This document shows positions 27,182-36,359 of a stretch of 64,000 bases of DNA, piece after piece. The notes under the pieces are model-generated. The model was not told the origin of the DNA. It searched no databases and worked only from the letters and a program-made list of their open reading frames with translations. Source of the stretch: BOG-224 sp963783505 (GTDB taxonomy: Bacteria; Acidobacteriota; Terriglobia; Bryobacterales; Bryobacteraceae); contig CAWAOP010000057.1 in NCBI GenBank assembly GCA_963783505.1, forward strand, positions 62,001-126,000, in the 5' to 3' direction. The position numbers and the translations under genes were made by a program. The stretch's first letter is position 1. The number at the start of each line of letters is the position of its first letter.

Positions 27182-28906
27182 GTGTTTGAAATACGATCCA
27201 TTCGACGGACTTTTGGCTTGGTATTGGCGGGCCTGATCGGCGTCACCTTTGCCAGCTTTCTCTACCAGACGGCGCGGGCGGCGTCCACCGACCCGCCGCC
27301 GGTGAAAATGACCAGCGAACAGGACCATCAACATATGATGGACCTTCTGCACATCTCGTCGCTAAGGCCGGGGAGAAGAGGTTCGGACCCGTCTCTCCCG
27401 GCATTCGCCAACTATAACGAATCCAAGGCCAATCCCTACCCGAATCTGCCGGACCCGTTGAAGTCGAAGAATGGCAAGAAGGTCACGACGGCATCGGACT
27501 GGTGGAACAAACGGCGGCCGGAAATCGTGGAAGATTTCGACCGCGAAGTCTACGGGCGCATGCCCAAAGTCACTCCTAAGGTGAAATGGGAAGTGACCGG
27601 CACGACCCCCGGCAAGAACGGCGATGTGGACATCGTCACCAAGCATTTGACCGGCGTGGTGGACAATTCTTCCTACCCGGACATCTACGTCCATATCGAG
27701 CTGACCCTGGTGACCCCGGCCAACGCCAAGGGTCCGGTCCCGGTGATCATGCAGTTTGGGGGCGGTGGTGGCTTTGCGCCGCCCGCAACGCCGGGCGCGG
27801 CGCCTGCGCCGCCGCCGGCCGGTCCGCCTTACGGACCGAATGGCTTTGCAACCGCCGGTCGAGGACTTGGGGGCGCTCCGGCCGCAGGCCGCGGCGCCGC
27901 TGCAGCTCCCGCAGCCCCGCCGGCTCCGGTTTTCTTGTACGACTCTCTCGGAATCATCTACCAGGCGCCTAGCCCAGCGGCGGGCGGGGCTCGAGGCGCC
28001 ATTCCAGGCACGGCAGCGCCCGGAGCGCCGGGCGTCGCGGGGCTCGAGGCGAGCTCAGGCGCGGCAGCGGCGGGAGCGCCAGGTGCGGCAGGCGCGGGCC
28101 GCGGCGCCGCCGGACCCACCTGGCAGCAGCAGGCTCTCGCCAAGGGATGGGGCTACGCCGCCCTCAACCCCGGCAGCATCCAGGCCGACAACGGAGCGGG
28201 GCTTGATCTGGGCATCATTGGCTTGTGCAACAAGGGCCAGCCGCGCAAACCGGAAGATTGGGGCGCATTGCGAGCCTGGGCGTGGGGCGTCAGCCGCGCC
28301 ATCGATTATTTCGAAACCGACAAGGCCGTGGATGCCAGGCACATCGCGCTGGAAGGTCATTCGCGTTACGGCAAGGCCACCATCGTGTCGATGGCGTATG
28401 AGCCGCGCCTGTGGACGGCCTATGTCAGCTCGTCCGGCGAAGGCGGCGCGAAGTTGAACCGACGCGATTGGGGCGAGGTCATCGAAAACGTCGACGACGT
28501 GACGGAATACCATTGGATGGCGGGCAACTTCCTCAAATACGCCGGACCGCTCGGCTGGAACGATCTGCCCGTGGATTCGCACGAACTGGTGGCCCTGTGC
28601 GCTCCGCGCCCCGTTTTCCTCAGCGCCGGCGCCGGCGGTTATGACGTGGAACCCGGCGGCGATAGCTGGGTAGACGCCAAGGGAACTTTCCTGGCCGGGG
28701 CAGCCTCCAGCCCGGTCTACGAGCTGCTCGGCAAGAAGGGTATGGGCCTGAACGTCTTCCCGCCGATGGAGACCTTGGTGGCGACCGGCGACGTAGCGTT
28801 CCGCCAGCACTCCAGCGGTCACACCGACGGCCCCAACTGGTCCTTCTTCCTGGACTTCGCCAGTAAGCACATGGCGCTGCCGGTACTGCCCAAGACCACG
28901 AAGTAA
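27182..28906 (+). CDS. CE15 glucuronoyl esterase-like protein with Ala/Gly/Pro-rich insert
   Basis: A 574-residue exported protein. The GTG at 27182 follows GGGAGGG and gives a clean signal peptide (RTFGLVLAGLIGVTFASFLYQTARA); a longer frame to 27026 is unlikely. CE15 features are the block DWWNKRRPEIVEDFDREVYGRMPK, the serine motif EGHSRYGKATIVSM (GHSRYGK instead of the usual GCSRxGK), the acid region SSSGEGGAKLNRRDWGE and the His segment HSSGHTDGPNW. A stretch of about 130 low-complexity residues (Ala, Gly, Pro) separates the early strands from the catalytic half. The family cleaves ester bonds between lignin and glucuronoxylan. It is cotranscribed with the small exported protein 21 bases downstream. 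Confidence 0.85.
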   Translation: MFEIRSIRRTFGLVLAGLIGVTFASFLYQTARAASTDPPPVKMTSEQDHQHMMDLLHISSLRPGRRGSDPSLPAFANYNESKANPYPNLPDPLKSKNGKKVTTASDWWNKRRPEIVEDFDREVYGRMPKVTPKVKWEVTGTTPGKNGDVDIVTKHLTGVVDNSSYPDIYVHIELTLVTPANAKGPVPVIMQFGGGGGFAPPATPGAAPAPPPAGPPYGPNGFATAGRGLGGAPAAGRGAAAAPAAPPAPVFLYDSLGIIYQAPSPAAGGARGAIPGTAAPGAPGVAGLEASSGAAAAGAPGAAGAGRGAAGPTWQQQALAKGWGYAALNPGSIQADNGAGLDLGIIGLCNKGQPRKPEDWGALRAWAWGVSRAIDYFETDKAVDARHIALEGHSRYGKATIVSMAYEPRLWTAYVSSSGEGGAKLNRRDWGEVIENVDDVTEYHWMAGNFLKYAGPLGWNDLPVDSHELVALCAPRPVFLSAGAGGYDVEPGGDSWVDAKGTFLAGAASSPVYELLGKKGMGLNVFPPMETLVATGDVAFRQHSSGHTDGPNWSFFLDFASKHMALPVLPKTTK

Positions 28907-28926
28907 CCAGGGAGGGAGTAGACACT

Positions 28927-29346
28927 ATGACTAAGAAGCTGCTTTTTGCAGGTACGATTCTGCTGCTATCGTTATCGGTCGCCATGGCGGCGGATGCCAT
29001 TAGCGGCAAGTGGACCATGTCGCAGGAGGCCCGCAACGGTGGTCCGCCCCGCGTGACGACTTTTGACCTCAAGGCCGATGGTACGGCACTGACCGGCACG
29101 GTCACGGCGCCCATGGGCGGCCGCGCCGGTGGCGCCGCTCCAACTTCTACGCCCATCGCGATCTCGAATGGCAAGGTGAACGGAAACACCATCACCTTCG
29201 ACGTGGTCCGCACTTTCGCCGGCAATCCGGCCACCACCAGGTACGAAGGTACGGTGTCCGGAGACACGATGCACATCAAGCAAACCATCGATTTGGGCAA
29301 CGGCCCTCAGACCGCGGAAGGTAACGCTAAGCGCGCTACCCCGTAA
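28927..29346 (+). CDS. Small exported beta-rich protein
   Basis: A 139-residue protein with signal peptide TKKLLFAGTILLLSLSVAMAA, then a single beta-rich domain (SGKWTMSQEARNGGPPRVTTFDLKADGTALTGTVTAP...). Short proteins of this shape are common in Solibacter relatives, often next to carbohydrate esterases, and have no assigned activity. Its ribosome site (AGGGAGG) is good. It follows the CE15-like gene by 21 bases, so the two form one transcript that ends before the convergent cytochrome operon. Confidence 0.75.
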   Translation: MTKKLLFAGTILLLSLSVAMAADAISGKWTMSQEARNGGPPRVTTFDLKADGTALTGTVTAPMGGRAGGAAPTSTPIAISNGKVNGNTITFDVVRTFAGNPATTRYEGTVSGDTMHIKQTIDLGNGPQTAEGNAKRATP

Positions 29347-29377
29347 CCAGTCGGGCGCCGGCCGCTGACCGCGTTCC

Positions 29378-32188
29378 TTACCGATACGCGAACAACACGG
29401 CGTAGACGATCAGCGCGATCAGGGTCAGGCCGATTCCCAGGGCGGTGAAGCCAAGGCGGCGCCAGAGCTTCGCGGCCAGCGGGACGGGAGCGGGCATCAG
29501 GTTGGCTTCCAATTCGCCTTTCGCCACCATCTCTTCGTACTCGCGGGGGCGGTCCTGTTTGAACTCTTCGAGCGGGACGCCGCCGGTGAAGATCACCGTA
29601 TCGATGGGGAATTTCTCCGGGCGGAAGTGCGTGTTGAAGAAATGCACCGTAAAGATGAAGCCGACGGCGAGCAGAGCCTCATCGCTATGGATCGTCGTGG
29701 CCACGTTGATGGCCCAACCGGGTAAGAGATGCGTGAAGAACTCCGGCCACCAGAGAAGCAAGCCGGTGCCGCCAATGATTGCGACGCCCCAGAATACGGC
29801 GAAGTAGTCGAACTTCTCCCAGTAGGTCCAGCGGCCGTATTGCGGCCGCTGGCCTTTCCCGAGGAACCACTTCAGCGAGGCAACGAACTCGCGCCAATCG
29901 CGCCGGTTGAGCAACATGCTCTCGGGGCCGGTGAGGAACTTGAACCACGAAAGACCGCTGGCAAGCTTCTTGCGGCGCAAGTCGAACAGGTGCGCCCCGA
30001 AATAGGTGAAGGTCAGAAGCGCGCACAAACGGTGAATCCATCCGGCCACTTCGAAGCCGCCCAGAAGGCGCGCTCCCCAAGCCGCCCAGGGGGCGTATGA
30101 GAATTTGAGGATCATCCCCGTGGAAGCGAGGCCCAGGAAGCTGGTGACGATCATGAGGTGCAGATTGCGCTCGTACGTGCGGAAGCGCCGCACGTAAACC
30201 GCACCTTCCAGCGCGTGCTCCTTGATCAGCTTCCTGCGGTATTGGAGCGAACGGGGCAGCCACAGCGCCGTATGCGCGCCGCTGATGATGAAGGTGCCGA
30301 GGAGCAGCGAAGTCATGCCCCAGAATGTCCAGAAGAGCATGGGGTAGCGGACCGGGTCATGGTGCGTGGCGTGCGTCAGGTAACCGGCGAACTGGCGATG
30401 CGCGTTGGTGTGGCACTGGGCGCAGGTCTTGACGATGTTGGCCCGGCTGAGGTGCGACCGCGGATCGGTGACCGGCAGCACGTCGTGCGCGCCGTGGCAG
30501 TCGTAGCACTTCGCCGTCTTGAGCCCGCCGAGCTTGGATACTTTTCCGTGATAGGTCTCGAAGTAGCTTGCGGTGATAGCCTCATGGCATTTCCCGCACT
30601 GGTTCATGATGTTCAGGCGGAAATCGGCCTGGTCCGTTCGCTCGATGCTGTGGGCGGTGTGGCAATCGCTGCACTCGGGCAGCGGCTTCGAGGACGGATG
30701 CGACGTGGGCGAGTGCACGCTCTGAACGAACTGCTCGTAAATGCCGCGATGGCACTTGGCGCAGGTCTTGGCTACGTTAGAGCGGTTGACGCTGGAGCGG
30801 GAGTCGCTCGCGGGCAGCTCCATGTGCGCCGTGTGGCAATCCGCGCAATTGGCCGTCACGGTGAGACCGGCCTGGATCAATCCGCGTCCGTGGATGCTCT
30901 CGGTATAGTTTTCGACGATATCCCGCTGCTTGCCCGTGTACCGCAGGGCCGCCTTCTGCCCCGCACGGTGGCAAGTCGCGCAGAGGTTGGGGACATTGCG
31001 CGGATAGGTCACCGAGGCGATATCGGTCCTGCCCAGCACGCCGTGGCTGCCGTGGCAATCGGAGCATCCGGGCGCATCCGGGCTGCCCTTGGCCGCCAAC
31101 TGGCCGTGCGTGCTCTGGGCGTAGTCGGTCCCCTGCTGCTCATGACAGTTCGAGCAGTTCACCTTGGGGACGACGGTCTTGCAGGGGCGGTCCGAGGAGG
31201 AAGGCGTCGTGCCGGTGTGGCACTGCGCGCAGGCGATCTTGGCGTGCCGCGAATGCTGCAACTCGTCCCGATTCACATACAGCGATACGGTCTTGCCGCC
31301 GCGCGTGGCGCTGAGCGTGGGGTTGCCGTGGCAACGCTGGCAATCCGCATCCGCCATGCCCTGCGCGTAGTAGTCGGGCGGGCGGATGTTATGCGGGTCA
31401 TGGCAATCCACGCACGCCGGGATCGAGTGCGGCTGCTTCTCCCATAACTCGCCGCGAATGATCTTCTGGTGCACCGTCTCGATTTGCGTGTGGCATTTGG
31501 TGCAGGTCTTGACGATGTTGTCCTTGGCGATGCTGCTCTTGGGATCGGTGTGGGGCAGGACCGAATGGGCGGTGTGGCAACTGGTGCACACCGCGGTCAC
31601 GGTCAGGCCCATCTTGACAAGCGCCTGGCCGTGAATGCTATCGGTGTAATTGTTCAGAATGTCGGTCTTCGGAATCAGACGGGCTTCCGAAACCGGCGTC
31701 CCTTCCTTGTGGCACTGCCCGCAAAGCGCCGGGATCTGAAAGGTGGACGTGGGCGATCCCTGCTCGGACGGGCGCCGGATGTTGTGCCAGCCGTGGCAGG
31801 TCTTGCAGTTCGGCGCAAGCTTCGCCATGGCGCCCGGGACGCGGCCGTGAAGGCTGTTCTTAAACTCGTCGGCGACGTCCGGATGGCAGGAACTGCAATC
31901 GACCGGCTTCAGCTTTTCCGGATGTGGGAACTCTTTGACGCTAGCCAGGTCCGCGTGGCAGGACGCGCATTCCTGTTCGGCGTGCGGCGAGGAGCGCAAG
32001 GCAGCGGCGTCGAAATTGGGCGGCATGCCGGCTTCGCGCTTGCCGGTGCTTTTCCCGGAATCGTGGCAGTTGACGCACTCCGTGGAGCCGGGCAGAGGCT
32101 TGGGCTCCTGGGCGGGCAGGAGGATCGGCAATAAGAGGAAGACTGCCACGGCAAGCCCCGAACTTCCGCATAAACGCGCCTGCCGCAT
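29378..32188 (-). CDS. Nineteen-haem c-type cytochrome with C-terminal cytochrome b domain
   Basis: The protein is 936 residues from the ATG at 32186-32188; a TTG at 32221 is an alternative start. After a signal peptide come 19 CxxCH motifs, counted by eye from CVNCH to CAQCH, many followed about ten residues later by a distal His (HGRVPGAM, HGQALVK, HGRGL). The C-terminal third has about five membrane helices with conserved His pairs (LHLMIVTSFLGLASTGMILKFSYAPW; HRLCALLTFTYFGAHLFDL; HSDEALLAVGFIFTVHFFNTH), like formate dehydrogenase gamma or b561 subunits. It should pass electrons between the quinone pool and a periplasmic haem wire. It is the last gene of the redox operon. A TTGACG / TATTAG pair with a 15-base gap (32239-32265) is a weak internal promoter candidate. 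Confidence 0.92.
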   Translation of the reverse strand: MRQARLCGSSGLAVAVFLLLPILLPAQEPKPLPGSTECVNCHDSGKSTGKREAGMPPNFDAAALRSSPHAEQECASCHADLASVKEFPHPEKLKPVDCSSCHPDVADEFKNSLHGRVPGAMAKLAPNCKTCHGWHNIRRPSEQGSPTSTFQIPALCGQCHKEGTPVSEARLIPKTDILNNYTDSIHGQALVKMGLTVTAVCTSCHTAHSVLPHTDPKSSIAKDNIVKTCTKCHTQIETVHQKIIRGELWEKQPHSIPACVDCHDPHNIRPPDYYAQGMADADCQRCHGNPTLSATRGGKTVSLYVNRDELQHSRHAKIACAQCHTGTTPSSSDRPCKTVVPKVNCSNCHEQQGTDYAQSTHGQLAAKGSPDAPGCSDCHGSHGVLGRTDIASVTYPRNVPNLCATCHRAGQKAALRYTGKQRDIVENYTESIHGRGLIQAGLTVTANCADCHTAHMELPASDSRSSVNRSNVAKTCAKCHRGIYEQFVQSVHSPTSHPSSKPLPECSDCHTAHSIERTDQADFRLNIMNQCGKCHEAITASYFETYHGKVSKLGGLKTAKCYDCHGAHDVLPVTDPRSHLSRANIVKTCAQCHTNAHRQFAGYLTHATHHDPVRYPMLFWTFWGMTSLLLGTFIISGAHTALWLPRSLQYRRKLIKEHALEGAVYVRRFRTYERNLHLMIVTSFLGLASTGMILKFSYAPWAAWGARLLGGFEVAGWIHRLCALLTFTYFGAHLFDLRRKKLASGLSWFKFLTGPESMLLNRRDWREFVASLKWFLGKGQRPQYGRWTYWEKFDYFAVFWGVAIIGGTGLLLWWPEFFTHLLPGWAINVATTIHSDEALLAVGFIFTVHFFNTHFRPEKFPIDTVIFTGGVPLEEFKQDRPREYEEMVAKGELEANLMPAPVPLAAKLWRRLGFTALGIGLTLIALIVYAVLFAYR

Positions 32189-32285
32189 TGAGGAGGCTAC
32201 GCAACTGGGCTTGTGTGGCAAATTAATACAATTACATCCTAATATGGTGTAGAATTATTCGTCAACCCGAGATAATCGCTTTAAG

Positions 32286-33738
32286 CTACCTCGCCTCCAG
32301 CGGACGCGCTTCCGTTATGCCCAATTCTTTGATTACTTTGGGGTTGGCTTCATCCTGCGCGAGCAGGTTGTGGCACGCACTGCAATCCTGAGTGATTACG
32401 GCCCCGCTCTTAGCGGTATGGTTCGAGTCGTGGCACCGCCAGCATCCGGGAAAGTCGGTATGGCCGATGTTGTTTGGGTATTTACCCCAGGTGACGTTCA
32501 TTTCCGGGAAGATGTTCCGGTTGTAAATGGCGAGCACCTGTTGGGCGGAGGCCTTGATTTGGGACTGATGGCCGGCCCAAACTTCCGGGTAGCTCTTTTG
32601 ATAAAAAACCGCGAACGCTTCCGGAATGCGCACGGCGGCTTCGTCACGCGATGCGTAGTTGGTCTTCAGGATCGCGACCGATTGCTTCTTCGCGAAAGGC
32701 AGGGTAGCCTCGATCAGGCCGCCGGCCATCGCTTTGTCCACGGCGCGCTCGGGAAGCTCGTAGGTGTGGGACGGGCGATTGTGGCAATCCATGCAGTCCA
32801 TCACGCGGGGCGTCGCATCGCTGGGCTTATAGTCCGGGGTGGCGTATTCGACGGATTTGCCGTCGGGCGTGTTGTACTCGACCCAGGAGATATTCTGCCG
32901 TGAAGCGTCCGAACGGTAGCGAATGGTCACGCCGGGGCCAAGATGAGTGCCGTGGATTCCGATGCCGTTATTGCCGCCGCCGATCTTGAGCAGGAGGACG
33001 GTTTTGGTCTCCGAGTTTTTCTCGTCGTCGGCGAAATTCGAAATCACCCTCAAGCGGTCTTCGCCATACTTCTGCGGCCAGTGGCACGCCTCGCAGGTTT
33101 CGCGCGCGGGGCGCAGATTGGTCACCGGGCGTCGGAATCGGCCTGGGGTAGGTGTTTAATGCTACCGCGAAAACCTGTCCGACTCCCGAGAGCTTGCTCT
33201 TGACGAACCATCCGGCGCCGGGACCGATGTGGCACTTCACGCACTCCACGCGCGAATGCGGCGAGTTCTGATAGGCGGTGTACTCGGGCTGCATGACCGA
33301 GTGGCACGTCTTGCCGCAGAACGTCACCGAATCCATGTAGTTCACGGCGCTGTAGGTGGCCTGGCTGGCGATCGCGATGTTCACAAACGTGGCTGCGCCG
33401 ATGAAATAAACCAGGCGGCGGATCTCGGGGTTGCTCCAGCGCAGGCCCTGATCGATGGGACGGATACCCGTCTTCCCTTCGCGGCGTTTCTTCAGAACAA
33501 TGCCCAGCGGGATCAGGATCAAGCCCAAGATGAACGGACCGGGAAGAGTCAGGAAGGCCAGAATGCCGACGTACGGGTTCTCCGTCTGGCCCTTGAGAGT
33601 CGTGGGAAGCAGGAAGAGCCAGAAGACGGTCGAGGTAGTGACCAACGCCACCCCCGCCATGCTGATCCAGTTGTTGGAGAGGTGAACGATGGGCGAGAGC
33701 CAGCCCGGCCCTTTTTCCGGAGAGTTCTTAGGAGTCAT
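32286..33738 (-). pseudogene. NapC/NrfH-like multihaem cytochrome, split by a +1 frameshift
   Basis: The first frame (from 33738) gives two membrane segments (WISMAGVALVTTSTVFWLFLLP; PFILGLILIPLGIVL), a third helix, the haem motif FCGKTCHSVM (CX3CH) and CVKCH. It then passes NTYPRPIPTP and leaves the coding pattern. The second frame resumes VTNLRPARETCEACHWPQK and supplies CEACH, CMDCH, CWRCH and CSACH, ending at 32286. Removing one G/C of the triplet at 33127-33129 joins them into one protein of about 483 residues and six haems. NapC/NrfH proteins oxidise quinol and hand electrons to other haem proteins. The gene starts 18 bases after the nonahaem gene. A real null allele and a base-call error are equally possible. 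Confidence 0.85.
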
Positions 33739-33756
33739 TAGTTTCAGTATCGAACG

Positions 33757-35466
33757 TCAACCGCGGGCCGGGGTCTCATCGTGCCCTTGACGGGGCGGGG
33801 CCGTATGATGCTCCGCCGGCTGTTTTCGTACGCTCCGGCCAGTCAGAAATGCCGTATCGAGGGGATAAACGTCCGGATCGAAAATCGCCGAGTAGAAATG
33901 CCAGACCACGATGGCCAGCGTGGCCAGAACCGCTTCGTAGAAGTGGACGGAAGTCGCTACGTCGAGCCAGAGCTTCGGCAGGAACTTCATGAACAAGCTG
34001 TTCGCCCACAGCAGGATTCCGGAGCCCGCCATGACTACGGCGCCCCAAACCACGGCCCAGTATTCGGCTTTTTCGACGTAGCTGTGGGGCGAACGGTACG
34101 GTTCGCGGTCTCCCAGGCCTAGCCGCCAGGCAAAATTCGAAAGGGCCTCGCGCGGATCGTTCAGGTTAGGCCACATTTCCTTCCAGTGGTCGCGCAGCTT
34201 ACGGCTGCTTATCAGAGCGAAGAGATGCGCGAACGAGACCGCCAGGAATACGCCTGCCGCGATGCGGTGAATGAGGCTGCGCATCGGGTACTTGCTTTCA
34301 AGCGCCAACAGCGGCCGCGCCCAGGCCTGATCGGGGAACTTGAGGGCGAAGCCGGTCCACACCAGGGTCAGGAAGGAGAGCGCGAGCGCGGCGTGCTGCA
34401 CGCGCTCGAACGGCATCATGCGAATCTCGCCATGCGCGGCCGGCGCGGCAGCCGGAGAGGCGGGCGGCGCGCTCCCGCGGACGGCGAAACGCATGCGCCG
34501 CAGCTTGCGAATCCAGTCGCCGAGGTTGTGAACGAGCATCAATCCGATGGTGACGGGGATCAGCAGCAGATAGAGCTGGCGGACCCAGCGCAAAACCCCT
34601 GGCTCGGTTCCGTTTTCGCTCAGATGAACCTGGCTGATTGCGAACCGGGTCCCGGCGCCGGGATGGCACTTGCCGCACGTGGCGGGAAGGTTGCGCGCGT
34701 TGATGGTCGATTTCGGATCGGACGAAGGCAGAATGTTGTGCACGCCGTGGCAACTCGCGCAATTGGCCACGCTCTGCGATCCGGCTTTGGCGGCCAAGCC
34801 GTGATAGGAAGAATCGAAACTGACGATGCGGTCCGAAGGCAAGCCGAACTTGCGCGAAAGGCGCACGTCGCCGTGGCAATTGCCGCAGGTCTCGCGGATA
34901 TGCGCGGCGTTCACGCTGGAAGCTTCGTTATCAGGCTTGATGATCTTGTGTTCGCCGTGGCAATCGTTGCAAATCGGCGCTTGCGTTACGCCGCGAGCGA
35001 GGGCCTTGCCGTGCACGCTCGCGCGGTACTGGTCGGCCACGTCGGAATGGCACATGCCGCAGGTATCGGGAACGGCCGTGCGGAAGGCCGGAGACGACGG
35101 ATGTAGCAGCTCGTGCGCTCCGCCGTGGCACATTCCACAATCCGGAGCGCTTTCGTTACCCTTTTTTCGGGCTTGGCCGTGGACGCCGGCAGCGTAATCG
35201 GCCCCCTGCTCGGTGTGGCAACTGGTGCATTCGGGCTTGACGATGCCGGCCGGATGAGTATCGGCGTTGTAGCCGGTGTGGCACGTTTCGCAGGGGAGGC
35301 TTGCGTGGGCGCTCTTGGCGAGTTTCTTGGCCTGGTCGTGGCAGGACGAGCAATCCACGCCGGCGGCGGAAAGGGCAGGCGAGGCCAGCATCAGCGCCGC
35401 CAGGCAAGCAGCCGCGGCCAGCCGCCAAGGTTTCAGATTGCCGATCCTGCTATTGCGCACTGACAT
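33757..35466 (-). CDS. Nine-haem c-type cytochrome with C-terminal cytochrome b561-like domain
   Basis: The protein is 569 residues from the ATG at 35464-35466, directly after GGAGGGG; an upstream frame to 35595 lacks support. The signal peptide LAAAACLAALMLASPALSAAG precedes nine CxxCH motifs (CSSCH to CGKCH). The C-terminal half has membrane helices with paired His (LYLLLIPVTIGLMLVHNLG; FERVQHAALALSFLTLVWTGFALKFP; HRIAAGVFLAVSFAHLF; VHFYEAVLATLAIVVWHFY). The design parallels the 19-haem protein of the same operon, so the two may be paralogues of different size serving the same electron route. Confidence 0.92.
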   Translation of the reverse strand: MSVRNSRIGNLKPWRLAAAACLAALMLASPALSAAGVDCSSCHDQAKKLAKSAHASLPCETCHTGYNADTHPAGIVKPECTSCHTEQGADYAAGVHGQARKKGNESAPDCGMCHGGAHELLHPSSPAFRTAVPDTCGMCHSDVADQYRASVHGKALARGVTQAPICNDCHGEHKIIKPDNEASSVNAAHIRETCGNCHGDVRLSRKFGLPSDRIVSFDSSYHGLAAKAGSQSVANCASCHGVHNILPSSDPKSTINARNLPATCGKCHPGAGTRFAISQVHLSENGTEPGVLRWVRQLYLLLIPVTIGLMLVHNLGDWIRKLRRMRFAVRGSAPPASPAAAPAAHGEIRMMPFERVQHAALALSFLTLVWTGFALKFPDQAWARPLLALESKYPMRSLIHRIAAGVFLAVSFAHLFALISSRKLRDHWKEMWPNLNDPREALSNFAWRLGLGDREPYRSPHSYVEKAEYWAVVWGAVVMAGSGILLWANSLFMKFLPKLWLDVATSVHFYEAVLATLAIVVWHFYSAIFDPDVYPLDTAFLTGRSVRKQPAEHHTAPPRQGHDETPARG

Positions 35467-35578
35467 CCCCTCCGCCAGGAAACTGTGACCACCCTCGCCC
35501 GTGGGCGGAACCGCTGGAACCACCTGCCACGGTTCCGGGTCCGGGCTGACGGTTCTAAAGAGTTCGAGTGAAGGACGA

Positions 35579-35594
35579 TGCACGCGTGAGGCCA
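35579..35594 (-). promoter_or_regulatory. Second possible sigma54-type promoter (weak)
   Basis: Minus-strand TGGCCTCACGCGTGCA keeps TGGC at -24 and GC at -12 with the required ten-base gap, but has GTGCA in place of TTGCA. It lies about 113 bases before the nonahaem gene. In GC-rich DNA this could be chance. Confidence 0.3.
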
Positions 35595-35612
35595 AGCCAA
35601 AGGGCGGTTAAG

Positions 35613-36065
35613 TTATTGGAGTTTCGTATGCTTAGGGGGGCTAGGCCAGACGAGTGGGGGGTTTGGCGCAGGAATCGATTCCGTGGTGGGCGAAATCTCA
35701 CTTGGTGCGGCGGCGGACCCACCCAGGGCATGGGACTTTGCAACACGTAACGCCGCCGCCATAATCGCCAGTAGGACGGTATCCAGCGGATCGTCCGTGT
35801 GAACGACGGAAACGATGCCAGCCTCCCAGGCCTGCGCCATCAACTGATGGGTGTCCTTGCGGGCGATCAGCACGACCCGCTCGGGATTTGCGAGCGGCAG
35901 GGGCAGCCGCTCGAAGGCCTGTTCGTCCAGTGCCAAAACGCAGTTGTGAGACGCTTCCGGGTGGTCGACCGGTTCGACCTTCCAGGCGCAGCTATGGCAC
36001 AAAGCGTCCCGCAGAGCCGCCAGGTAGGCGGGATCGGAGATCGCCAATTGCACCGTCTGCATCAT
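35613..36065 (-). CDS. Receiver-like small protein in the redox operon
   Basis: A 150-residue protein begun at the ATG at 36063-36065; a longer frame overlapping the cytochrome gene is unlikely. Residues 1-115 have the alternating beta-alpha layout of a response-regulator receiver (TVQLAISDPAYLAALRDAL; NCVLALDEQAFERLP; RVVLIARKDTHQLMAQAWEAGIVSVVHTDDPLDTVLLAIMAAA), but the usual DD pair is not obvious and the central Asp lies in the odd ALDE context. The tail is Pro/Ser-rich and disordered. It may be a degenerate receiver that senses a partner rather than phosphate. It lies 26 bases after the small cytochrome gene. Confidence 0.6.
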   Translation of the reverse strand: MMQTVQLAISDPAYLAALRDALCHSCAWKVEPVDHPEASHNCVLALDEQAFERLPLPLANPERVVLIARKDTHQLMAQAWEAGIVSVVHTDDPLDTVLLAIMAAALRVAKSHALGGSAAAPSEISPTTESIPAPNPPLVWPSPPKHTKLQ

Positions 36066-36091
36066 GGCCGTTGGAGTCTCACTCTCCTCCG

Positions 36092-36322
36092 CTACTTTTT
36101 CTCTTCGTAACCGTCCAGCGTCTTCTTCTTGGCGAAGTACTTGCCGGCGTCCGTCAGATCCTTGGCATTGTCCTTGTTGGGGGCGCCTTTGACGGCGTGG
36201 CAGTATCCGCACGCTTTCTTGGTTTGCTTGGCGTACTCGGCCGTACCGTAAGAGGCCGTGGTGCAAAGCAGAAAACCGCCGAGCAGGATCGCGGCGGGGA
36301 GCAAAATCTTTATCTTGGACAT
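36092..36322 (-). CDS. Small monohaem c-type cytochrome
   Basis: A 76-residue protein with signal peptide KIKILLPAAILLGGFLLCTTASYG and one haem site (ACGYCHAVKGAP) in a lysine-rich small domain. It would be a soluble or anchored periplasmic electron shuttle. A strong ribosome site (GGAGGAGG, 36326-36333) precedes the ATG. It is the first gene of the operon that carries the nonahaem, NapC-like and 19-haem proteins, and a -24/-12 promoter match lies just upstream. Confidence 0.85.
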   Translation of the reverse strand: MSKIKILLPAAILLGGFLLCTTASYGTAEYAKQTKKACGYCHAVKGAPNKDNAKDLTDAGKYFAKKKTLDGYEEKK

Positions 36323-36343
36323 GAAACCTCCTCCAGGAGTGAT

Positions 36344-36359
36344 AGCAATTCCATCGCCA
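36344..36359 (-). promoter_or_regulatory. Sigma54 (-24/-12) promoter candidate for the redox operon
   Basis: Minus-strand TGGCGATGGAATTGCT matches the sigma54 pattern TGGC...TTGC(A/T), with GG and GC separated by exactly ten bases. Transcription would start near 36333, just before the ribosome site of the small cytochrome gene. The adjacent divergent gene encodes a sigma54-type activator, which strengthens the assignment. Confidence 0.65.

Noticed and set aside
30158..31447. A 429-codon open frame antisense to the 19-haem cytochrome gene
   Set aside because: Mirror of the CxxCH-rich frame, no ribosome site, no motif.
32286..33738. Programmed frameshift in the NapC-like gene
   Set aside because: No slippery heptamer or downstream structure seen at the shift, and similar +1 shifts occur in unrelated genes of the window.
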